From positions 856,336 to 920,335 of the forward strand of contig NC_019695.1 of the NCBI RefSeq assembly GCF_000317125.1: 64,000 bases of DNA. Direction: 5' to 3'. The DNA is from Chroococcidiopsis thermalis PCC 7203. GTDB taxonomy: Bacteria; Cyanobacteriota; Cyanobacteriia; Cyanobacteriales; Chroococcidiopsidaceae. Below the pieces are notes generated by a model. The model was not told the DNA's origin. It saw only the letters and a program-made list of their open reading frames with translations, and searched no databases. Below are positions 57,267 to 64,000 of the stretch, one piece after another; position 1 is the first letter of the stretch; each line of letters starts with the position of its first letter. Made by a program: the position numbers and the translations under genes.

Positions 57267-58360
57267 GGAAGATTCTCGCGTACTACAGCACTTACAACTT
57301 CTAATTGGTTGAGAGCAAGTTCGGCATACATGGGTAAAGAAAGAACTTCCCTCGCTGCTCGTTCGGCGTGGGGAAAATCCCCAGGTCGATACCCTAATTC
57401 GGCGTAAGCTGGTTGTAGGTGTACCGGAATCGGATAGTGAATGCCTGTTTGAATCCCCTGCTTGTGTAGTATCTGTTGCAACCAATCTCGTTGGGGCGAT
57501 CGCACGGCGTAGACGTGGTAAACGTGATAACTATATGGCATGACAACAGGAGTAGACACCTCCGAACTTGCCAGTAACTTATCATACTGAGCAGCGTGTG
57601 TTCTTCTTGCCTCTGTCCATTTGTCTAAATGACGTAACTTCACCCGCAAGATCGCTCCCTGGATGCCATCCATGCGGTAGTTATAGCCTTTGAGCAGGTG
57701 ATGGTATTTCTGTTCTTGTCCCCAATCGCGCAGCATCCGCATTTTGCGCTCGTACTCGGGATTGCTGGTGACGACCATACCACCTTCACCACATGCCCCT
57801 AAGTTCTTCCCCGGATAGAAGCTGAAACAACCGATGTCGCCTAGACTACCAACTCGCTGTCCTTTGTACTCGGCTCTGTGTGCTTGTGCTGCATCTTCAA
57901 TCACTACTAGACCGTGACGGCGAGCGATGTCGAGAATCGGTTCCATGTCTGCTGGTTGACCGTACAGATGCACTGGTAGAATTGCTTTGGTGCGCTCGGT
58001 GATTGCTGCTTCAATCTGAGTTACGTCCATCGTGTATGACACGGGATCGATATCGACGAAGACAGGTTTAGCACCGGTGTAACAAATGGCGGCTGTGGTA
58101 GCAACGAAAGTAAAAGGCACGGTAATTACTTCGTCACCCGCACCAATTCCAGCGGCTAATAATGCTAGGTGGAGAGCGCTAGTGCCTGTATTGACAGCAA
58201 TGCCAGAATCGGCATTACAGTAATGAGCGAACTCTTCTTCTAAAGCGACGACCTCACTCCCTAGCACAAATTGCGTACTTTCTAAAGCTTTAAAAACAGC
58301 AGCATCAATTTCGTCTTTAATGCTCAAATACTGTGCTTTTAAGTCTACAAATGGGATCAT
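57239..58360 (-). CDS. DegT/DnrJ/EryC1/StrS aminotransferase, WbpE-like
   Basis: A 373-residue PLP enzyme. [20 protein letters not shown] is the family opening of the WbpE/QdtB group, VIEDAAQAH is at 153-161, and Lys185 is in [16 protein letters not shown]. It would aminate C3 of a 3-keto sugar nucleotide made by the preceding Gfo/Idh dehydrogenase. The ATG overlaps that gene's stop by 4 bases (ATGA), which indicates coupling. The pair is the central step of the WbpB-WbpE-WbpD route. Confidence 0.95.
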   Translation of the reverse strand: MIPFVDLKAQYLSIKDEIDAAVFKALESTQFVLGSEVVALEEEFAHYCNADSGIAVNTGTSALHLALLAAGIGAGDEVITVPFTFVATTAAICYTGAKPVFVDIDPVSYTMDVTQIEAAITERTKAILPVHLYGQPADMEPILDIARRHGLVVIEDAAQAHRAEYKGQRVGSLGDIGCFSFYPGKNLGACGEGGMVVTSNPEYERKMRMLRDWGQEQKYHHLLKGYNYRMDGIQGAILRVKLRHLDKWTEARRTHAAQYDKLLASSEVSTPVVMPYSYHVYHVYAVRSPQRDWLQQILHKQGIQTGIHYPIPVHLQPAYAELGYRPGDFPHAERAAREVLSLPMYAELALNQLEVVSAVVRENLPCMNWQKVG

Positions 58361-59484
58361 ACTGCTACCTCCACTCCGCTTAGTTCAACTAATTGACCTT
58401 GCTGCTTGATGGACTGGGTAGCAGCCTCTAGAATTCTGACGACCCGCAGTCCTGCTTCCCCATCGGTAATTGGACGTTTGCCTTGCTGGATGCAATCAAC
58501 AAAGTGTAATGCCTCGGTTTGCAATGCTTCAGTCATATCTAACTTTGGCGACCACATATCTCCGGTGCGATAGCCAACTAACATTTGGTAAACGTTCTCA
58601 GGACTGCCATTGACTGTAATTCCTTTGTCGTATACCTTAATCTTTTCACTTGGCTCCAAGTCGTCATAGCAGATCATTTTTTGACTGCCCCCAAGCAAGG
58701 TACGACGAACTTTAACTGGCGCTAGCCAATTCACGTGGATGTGAGCGATCGCGCTATTATCAAAAAATAATGTTAGGTAAGCAATATTTTCTGGTTCCCC
58801 AGGAATGTGACTCATGCCAGTTGCCGAGACAGCGGTTGGCTTGGCTTGTAACACGTAGTCCATAATTGAGAGGTCGTGGACTGCCAAATCCCAAATCACA
58901 TTCACATCGTGCTGGAACAGCCCCAAGTTGACCCGGACAGAATCGTAGTAATAAACGTCGCCTATTGCTTTGCTGGCAACGAGTTCTTGCATCTTACGGA
59001 CTGCACCCGTATAAACAAAGGTGTGGTCTACCATCAATACCAAATTTCGCCGTTGAGCTTCCTCAATCAGCCTGATGGCTTGTTCGGAGCTAACAGTCAT
59101 GGGTTTTTCGACGAGTACGTGTTTGCCAGCCTGCAAAGCTGCCAAAGCTAAGTCGTAATGAGTCGAAACTGGGGTCGCGATCGCGATCGCATCGATATTT
59201 GAATCTGCAAATAAGTCTTGGCTATCTGTCGTTACTTTCACGGCTGGGTAACGCGATTGCACTTTAGCTAGCCTTTCTATTTTAAAATCGCTCACAGCTA
59301 CGACCTTTGCTCCTGGGAGATCGGCAAAGGTACGGACTAAATTGGGACCCCAATAGCCATAGCCTATGACACCAATATTAATTGTATGAATTGCCGAATT
59401 TTGCTTGTCTGTACAAATATTTCCCTGCTCGGGGTAAGTACTTGAATCGACATTTTGTGTTAAGCGATCGCGAGTATTTGTCAT
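58357..59484 (-). CDS. Gfo/Idh/MocA oxidoreductase, WbpB-like
   Basis: NAD-dependent sugar-nucleotide dehydrogenase, 375 residues. The Rossmann motif is GVIGYGYWGPNLVR (38-51), the signature EKP at 126-128 (LVEKPMTV) holds the key Lys, and WDLAVHDLSIMDYVL (about 193-207) carries the His. In the WbpB pathway it oxidises C3 of UDP-GlcNAcA. The N-terminal 30 residues are extra and polar. It is coupled to the WbpE-like gene. A WbpA-type UDP-GlcNAc 6-dehydrogenase is not in the window. Confidence 0.94.
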   Translation of the reverse strand: MTNTRDRLTQNVDSSTYPEQGNICTDKQNSAIHTINIGVIGYGYWGPNLVRTFADLPGAKVVAVSDFKIERLAKVQSRYPAVKVTTDSQDLFADSNIDAIAIATPVSTHYDLALAALQAGKHVLVEKPMTVSSEQAIRLIEEAQRRNLVLMVDHTFVYTGAVRKMQELVASKAIGDVYYYDSVRVNLGLFQHDVNVIWDLAVHDLSIMDYVLQAKPTAVSATGMSHIPGEPENIAYLTLFFDNSAIAHIHVNWLAPVKVRRTLLGGSQKMICYDDLEPSEKIKVYDKGITVNGSPENVYQMLVGYRTGDMWSPKLDMTEALQTEALHFVDCIQQGKRPITDGEAGLRVVRILEAATQSIKQQGQLVELSGVEVAV

Positions 59485-59564
59485 AGGAGTAGATCGGTAG
59501 AAGTAAGGTTACAAAACTTCAATTACTAAAAAACGATAGCGATCGATCGGTTAGCTAATAGTTT

Positions 59565-60545
59565 TTAGACTTTGCTAAAAGCAATCTTATCAACGGCAAA
59601 TTTTCTAAGAAATTGCATCTGTCCGGTTTGCAGATCGACAGAAAATAAAGAATTACTGCCTTCTAGATTGGGATCGGCAAGTGCAAATAGTTGATTGGAG
59701 GGAGAAAAGGCGAGACATGCCAAGTCATTTGATAAAGGACGACCGTTAAACCTCAGTTCCACTAAATTGATAACTCTTCCTCTACCAGTGATCGGAGACT
59801 TATTTGTTAGATCGAACTGCACCAGAATTGGGTTGCCACCAGGATCGATACTAGTACCGTAAATGTTGCCATCCGAGGATTGGGCGAGATTGCTGTACCG
59901 ATTAAATGGAGGTAAATTTGGTAGATCGGAGCGAGAATCGACTTGACCTGATTTTGAGTCAATTAATCCTAGCTCGAAAGGCGGTTGACCTTGGGTAAGG
60001 CTAACAATACCTAGAAGTTGGTCTTGTTGAATGGCGAGCAGGCTCTCAATTGTATTGTTCTTTTTGATTTTTTTAGCTTTCAAGCCTTTTGTGGCGGACT
60101 TCTTACTATCTGGACTGAAAACGATGAAGCGATTTAAATCGCCCTTGCGAGTCGATGCTAGAGCCGCAACAACAAATGTCCCATCTGATAAGGCAGTAAA
60201 ACCAGTGATTCGTTCGCTCTGCTTTTTGATGATAAAAGCTTTACTTGCAGTTTCAGTTGCGTCCTGTTGATTTTGAACGGCTTGTTCGGCAATTTCAGTA
60301 GATAACGATTCTTGACCTGTGGTAAGGTCTAAGGATTGCAAAATCATTCCAGGGGTTTTGTTTGCTGCTTTCTCATCAACTAAGTCTTCTGTGATGCTGC
60401 TGCTAGCAGGGGTTAGGCGCACGCCGTAAATGACGAGTTGTGTTTGGGCAACTGTTTTTTTGGCTGCTAAATTGGAGAGTACGGTTGTAGCAGCACTAGC
60501 GATCGCTAGCTGACCGAATCGGCGGCGTTTTAATCTCAAGTTCAT
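59565..60545 (-). CDS. Exported protein with Tat-like signal, function unknown
   Basis: A 326-residue protein. The N-terminus RLKRRRFGQLAIASAATTVL (4-23) is a twin-arginine-type signal, with a likely cut after TVAQ near 34. The mature part has short beta-rich segments such as TALSDGTFVVAALAS and CLAFSPSNQLFALADPNLEG, in a rhythm that suggests a beta-propeller of about six or seven blades. There is no clear catalytic motif. It sits inside the polysaccharide gene block, 12 bases from the DUF4082 gene upstream, so they are probably co-transcribed and may act together outside the cell. Confidence 0.78.
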   Translation of the reverse strand: MNLRLKRRRFGQLAIASAATTVLSNLAAKKTVAQTQLVIYGVRLTPASSSITEDLVDEKAANKTPGMILQSLDLTTGQESLSTEIAEQAVQNQQDATETASKAFIIKKQSERITGFTALSDGTFVVAALASTRKGDLNRFIVFSPDSKKSATKGLKAKKIKKNNTIESLLAIQQDQLLGIVSLTQGQPPFELGLIDSKSGQVDSRSDLPNLPPFNRYSNLAQSSDGNIYGTSIDPGGNPILVQFDLTNKSPITGRGRVINLVELRFNGRPLSNDLACLAFSPSNQLFALADPNLEGSNSLFSVDLQTGQMQFLRKFAVDKIAFSKV

Positions 60546-60557
60546 ACGAAGTTATTC

Positions 60558-62834
60558 TTAAGGCACAATTATGTTGACATCTGGAGACTGAGGCTTAGCC
60601 CCCAAGTCTGCTAGTACGTTGACAGCAATTTGCTTAGCGCGTATATCTTCGCGGTTGACCCGAGCGCCATCAGTATCCAACCCAAACATCCAATGAACCG
60701 ATCCAGTCGCAAATACCTTAGCGCCACTGGCAGCAGTGTAACGGGCTGCGTTGGAAATATTGATATTAGTTCCAGGTGGGAGATCGGAATCAAAGGAACC
60801 GTTGGGGTTAACTGCTGATTCGCTCAAAACGACAAGATTGCTGGGGGCAGCACCATTATTAATCGCTGCATCCCATTCATAACCCACTAACCCACTTAGC
60901 GTGTCTCCATTGTTCAAGTTGGTGTTGGCGTAGTAAGGATCGCTACTATTGGTGACAACAAAATCATACCCGCCGTAGTAAGGGTTATTGTAATCGTAAG
61001 TCCAATACAACCCCCCATTATCGCCTGTATACATGACACCGATCAAAGCGTTTTCAGGTCGATTGTTTTGTTGGCTGCGGAACTTGTTCGTAGGTGCGAC
61101 GGGATCTGTCACATCCTTATAGCACGCCATGATGCGGTTGTTTCCGCCAGTGGGGCTATTTTCAAACCGAACTCGCCAATAGCAAGTGTTGGCTGAGAAG
61201 AAAGCTAAATTAACTCCTGCGTCCCTGGCTTGTTCGACAGCATTTCTCGCTTCTAGCGACCAATATTCGTCATGACCGACGGATAAAAATATTTTGTGCT
61301 GTCGCAATAGCTGTGGGTTTTCATGAACGTCCATGTTCGTGACGTAAGAGACGTTATAGCCCTGAGACTCTAACCATCGCACCATATGACGCTCCCAGCG
61401 TAATATCGAGTGCATTTCTTCGGGACGGATACTAGCGGCTGAAAACGGGCGATCGTAAGAAACCTTCAGTGCTTTTTGACCGCCAATACTGTTATATGTG
61501 TATAAACTGTAACCGCCAAAAGTGCTATAAGCTAAATATGTGGTAAAGCTACTCTGGAATAAGATGTCAGAAGTACTGCTGTCATCGCGGACAACGAACC
61601 ATATCTGTGACTGTTTACCAGTTGCTAAGATGGTCAGCTTCGCAAAATACAAACCGCTCGTCCAATCATTACCTATTGCCAGCGTATAGGAAGTTGCCCA
61701 GTTACACTCGATCAGGCGGGTCGTACTGTCGAAGGTACAAGCAGGCTGCGTAGTTCCATTCAGCGCACCACTGCTAGCGACTAATCGCGCTCCCGCACCT
61801 TCGTAGTAACCTAAGCGATACACGTCAATAGTGAATTGCGCACTGTATCCTAGAGAAACTTTAATTGGCAGCGATCCGCCCTTATTGACGCTGGTTGCAC
61901 CAGCATAGCCACAGATCTCACCATTTGTATCGTAGTTAGAGTTGGGGATTCTCCAGTCGGGATTACCTGGTTTTTGGTTTTCTAGGTAGATGGGGTTGGG
62001 GTTGGTGGGATTGGCTCTGGTGGTAAAAGCAGTAAAAGTCACGCTGCCTATATTATCGGCTGTTGCAGTAACTGTATTTGCTGCGCCACCCGTCGTTCCT
62101 AAAGTCAATGTTGTACTTGCTTGTCCGTTGGCATTGGTGACGGCGCTGGTAGGTGAAACGGAACCACCCCCACCACTTACGGCAAAATTGACAGTCACCC
62201 CTGATTGAGGGCTGCCAGCAGGGTTTCTCACTTGAACGACTAATGGGTTAGCTAGGGTTGTCCCTACTCCGCCACTCTGATTATCACCGCTGACTTTAGA
62301 AATCGTGGAAACAGGGGTAGCGGAGAAGACTACATCGCGGTAATAGTTGGTGTTGCGATAAGAACTGCTGGGAAAAGCGCCTGGACTTACGTTGTAAACT
62401 CCGTTGTTGCCGTCAGCGACTGAGCTAAGGTCGCCGTTGACAATTGAGCTTGCCAATTCATCGTTATAAGCAGCATAGAAGCTGTTGATGTTGACAGAAA
62501 CCACATAAGTTGTATTGGCTTGAATGTTCAGCGGTGTGCTAAGAGCTTGCTGCTGCCATCCTGATGCTGTCTCATTTGAGAAGCTCACAGTTGCCAATGG
62601 AGTGCCACCACCTGCTGCCCAGATTTTGCCAGTATGATTACCAGTCTCGCTTGCAGCTTTCCAAAATCGAATTGCAGTTATCTGACCAACGCTTGTACTG
62701 CGGAATTTCATCCCCAGTTCGTAAGGAACTCCGTCGCTAAGATTTTGAATATTAGGTGTTTGTGTGGTAAATAATGTCTGCTCAGTCTGAGCTTGAGCTA
62801 TAAGAAATTCATCTAGATTGAATTGTTCGGTCAT
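60558..62834 (-). CDS. DUF4082 / Ig-like (Big_1) / N,N-dimethylformamidase-like protein
   Basis: A 758-residue protein of three parts. About 15-175 is a DUF4082 beta-sandwich (ELGMKFRSTSVGQITAIRFW). About 185-275 is a Big_1 Ig-like domain (NPLVVQVRNPAGSPQSGVTV). About 285-755 resembles the C-terminal region of the N,N-dimethylformamidase large subunit (FLSVGHDEYWSLEARNAVEQ near 520). I choose the ATG at 62834; GTG at 62843, overlapping the upstream stop, is possible. No signal peptide is seen, which is odd for such domains; the N-terminus MTEQFNLDEFLIAQAQ is acidic. It may bind or modify glycan. Confidence 0.88.
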   Translation of the reverse strand: MTEQFNLDEFLIAQAQTEQTLFTTQTPNIQNLSDGVPYELGMKFRSTSVGQITAIRFWKAASETGNHTGKIWAAGGGTPLATVSFSNETASGWQQQALSTPLNIQANTTYVVSVNINSFYAAYNDELASSIVNGDLSSVADGNNGVYNVSPGAFPSSSYRNTNYYRDVVFSATPVSTISKVSGDNQSGGVGTTLANPLVVQVRNPAGSPQSGVTVNFAVSGGGGSVSPTSAVTNANGQASTTLTLGTTGGAANTVTATADNIGSVTFTAFTTRANPTNPNPIYLENQKPGNPDWRIPNSNYDTNGEICGYAGATSVNKGGSLPIKVSLGYSAQFTIDVYRLGYYEGAGARLVASSGALNGTTQPACTFDSTTRLIECNWATSYTLAIGNDWTSGLYFAKLTILATGKQSQIWFVVRDDSSTSDILFQSSFTTYLAYSTFGGYSLYTYNSIGGQKALKVSYDRPFSAASIRPEEMHSILRWERHMVRWLESQGYNVSYVTNMDVHENPQLLRQHKIFLSVGHDEYWSLEARNAVEQARDAGVNLAFFSANTCYWRVRFENSPTGGNNRIMACYKDVTDPVAPTNKFRSQQNNRPENALIGVMYTGDNGGLYWTYDYNNPYYGGYDFVVTNSSDPYYANTNLNNGDTLSGLVGYEWDAAINNGAAPSNLVVLSESAVNPNGSFDSDLPPGTNINISNAARYTAASGAKVFATGSVHWMFGLDTDGARVNREDIRAKQIAVNVLADLGAKPQSPDVNIIVP

Positions 62835-62835
62835 T

Positions 62836-63348
62836 TCAAACACTCGCTTTTGAGCCGTTATTCATTAATTCGCCTCCATCGGCAATATTGCCGACTACCC
62901 GCGCGGGGACTCCCACTACAGTTGCGCGATCGGGAACATCGCGAGTTACAACTGCTCCAGCGCCAACTATGGCATTTTCTCCAATTGTGACTCCTGGCAG
63001 GATAGTGGCATTGCTGCCAATAGAAGCACGACGCTTTACTCTGGTTTCAATGACAGACCAGTCAGCTTCGGTTTGCAGGCTGCTATCTTCGTTGGTGGCA
63101 CGAGGGTAAAGGTCGTTGGTGAACATAACTCCATGACCGATAAATACTTCGTCTTCTATAACCACACCCTCGCAGATAAAAGTATGCGATGATACTTTAC
63201 ACCTAGCACCAACGACCGCATTTTTTTGAATTTCTACAAAAGTACCAATTTTGGTTTCAGCACCAATTTTGCAACCATAAAGATTGACTAATTGTGGATG
63301 AAAAATACTCACGCGATCGCCTAGTTCTACATCATGATTTATTGCCAT
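62836..63348 (-). CDS. Sugar N-acetyltransferase, WbpD-like left-handed beta-helix
   Basis: A 170-residue hexapeptide-repeat enzyme. [20 protein letters not shown] (about 25-44), [20 protein letters not shown] (53-72) and [10 protein letters not shown] (74-83) match the WbpD/QdtC/FdtC group, which acetylates the 3-amino group of a UDP- or dTDP-sugar. The end, [20 protein letters not shown], is also typical. With the WbpB- and WbpE-like genes it would complete a 2,3-diacetamido sugar. Its stop nearly touches the next gene's start, so the two are coupled. Confidence 0.93.
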   Translation of the reverse strand: MAINHDVELGDRVSIFHPQLVNLYGCKIGAETKIGTFVEIQKNAVVGARCKVSSHTFICEGVVIEDEVFIGHGVMFTNDLYPRATNEDSSLQTEADWSVIETRVKRRASIGSNATILPGVTIGENAIVGAGAVVTRDVPDRATVVGVPARVVGNIADGGELMNNGSKASV

Positions 63349-63394
63349 CTTTTTTTAGTCTTAACTATAATTAAACCTGAAAACTGCCATTCGA

Positions 63395-64000
63395 TTAATT
63401 AAATTTTTCTGTCAAAACTTTTTCTGATGGAACTGCGTACCAAATCGCATCTTCCAAGTAAACACACTCATCCGATTGCCACGGGTACTCTTCCCGCTCG
63501 ATCCCGTGCATCGTGACTTCAAACGGACAAATATTTCTCACATTTTCTAGTAAATTACTACCTCGTCGCTCTGAAAACCATGTTGTTAGAGTATACAAGC
63601 CCATATAGAGTCTGAATTTGGGGATCTCGCATCGGAGAATAAACAATCCTGCTTCTCGACGAAAGGGAAGTTGCCGATCGAAATTCCAAAAAATACATAC
63701 TGGTTGTTGAAACTCATTCATTATCTGGAAGGAAAAGCACAGACTTTCATGCGGTTGAGTAACTTGTAAGGCAAACTCAAAAGAAATTGCTTCTCCCCAG
63801 CAGTGAACTCCTTGTTCCTCAGAAGTATGTACTTTCACCCAAGCTAGATAGTTGCCAGTCTTATCTAAAGGAGCTTGGTAATAAGCTGGTTGCTCGTCAG
63901 CCATTTTTTGTCCGGCAATATATAACCGTACAGCCGTGTCAGTAGCACCATCAAATTGAACGTTCCCTTTTGAAAGTAAGATGCATCGCTTAGTTAATTG
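63395..64000 (-). CDS. Polysaccharide ABC transporter ATPase, Wzt-like, C-terminal part
   Basis: The frame continues beyond the right edge, so this is the end of a larger gene and the ATG at 63904 is not its start. The last bases (63905-64000) read QLTKRCILLSKGNVQFDG, then ATDTAVRLYIAGQK, which is the end of an ABC ATPase domain (the segment after the H-loop, as in Wzt, TagH and RfbE). The following 169 residues form a Wzt_C-type beta-sandwich (AISFEFALQVTQPHESLCFS, LPFRREAGLFILRCEIPKF) that recognises the finished glycan. It would drive export of the polysaccharide. The permease is expected further right. Confidence 0.88.
   Translation of the reverse strand, partial: QLTKRCILLSKGNVQFDGATDTAVRLYIAGQKMADEQPAYYQAPLDKTGNYLAWVKVHTSEEQGVHCWGEAISFEFALQVTQPHESLCFSFQIMNEFQQPVCIFWNFDRQLPFRREAGLFILRCEIPKFRLYMGLYTLTTWFSERRGSNLLENVRNICPFEVTMHGIEREEYPWQSDECVYLEDAIWYAVPSEKVLTEKFN

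Noticed and set aside
56571-57485. Longer form of the beta-helix acetyltransferase starting at 57485
   Set aside because: The first 73 residues are out-of-frame reading of the aminotransferase gene and have no family similarity. The ATG at 57266 fits the family start.

Overview
The window looks like chromosomal DNA of a cyanobacterium. It holds psaC (photosystem I), the oxidative pentose phosphate pair fbp-tal, an adenosylcobalamin-dependent ribonucleotide reductase, and a mycosporine (UV sunscreen) operon mysA-mysB-mysC. The octamer GCGATCGC (HIP1), typical of cyanobacterial genomes, is scattered throughout. Sunscreen genes, a large polysaccharide locus and very many dispersed repeats would suit a desiccation- and light-tolerant cyanobacterium of the Chroococcidiopsis/Gloeocapsa kind, but that assignment is inference.

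Layout. 1-7.1 kb: tal (cut by the left edge), fbp, an RRM RNA-binding protein, a small conserved protein and an intein-containing nrdJ, all on the minus strand. 7.2-9.2 kb: an FAD monooxygenase with a TetR regulator and two matching operator-like sites. 9.4-27.5 kb: mostly housekeeping genes (valS, an ABC1/UbiB kinase, a TrkA-type K+ channel subunit, a Na+/H+ antiporter, recN, a GNAT, a NarL-type regulator, glmS, psaC). 27.5-28.9 kb: about 1.4 kb without a convincing gene. 28.9-32.5 kb: mysABC. 32.6-38.8 kb: a DUF3891 protein, thioesterase, S66 LD-carboxypeptidase, HAD phosphatase, a solo tnpB element, a peroxiredoxin and an ABC-2 permease. 39.0-64.0 kb: a surface polysaccharide locus with a secreted tectonin-like protein and a secreted beta-helix protein on the plus strand. 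Then follow some 17 minus-strand genes: a polymerase/ligase, eight glycosyltransferases or likely glycosyltransferases, an FkbM methyltransferase, two DegT-type aminotransferases, an epimerase, a Gfo/Idh dehydrogenase, two left-handed beta-helix acetyltransferases, two putative exported proteins, and the end of a Wzt-like ABC transporter ATPase at the right edge.

How the genes work together. The Gfo/Idh dehydrogenase, DegT aminotransferase and WbpD-like acetyltransferase match the order of reactions that make a 2,3-diacetamido sugar. The glycosyltransferases would assemble the chain. The Wzt-like ATPase with its sugar-binding tail, and/or the Wzy/WaaL-like membrane protein, would export or polymerise it. 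mysABC should make mycosporine-glycine; no mysD or mysE is nearby.

The most striking general feature is repeat invasion of genes. Short palindromic or minisatellite sequences of the kind found between genes here also sit in frame inside coding sequences: recN (two copies), mysC, valS, nrdJ, the S66 peptidase, and the 3' ends of a HAD hydrolase and a glycosyltransferase. This resembles the Rickettsia palindromic elements and is the leading candidate for something under-described. Other points of interest are a TnpB lacking the usual RuvC-II glutamate and zinc-finger cysteines, a hairpin covering the apparent mysC start, and a three-domain DUF4082/Ig-like/formamidase-like protein inside the polysaccharide locus.
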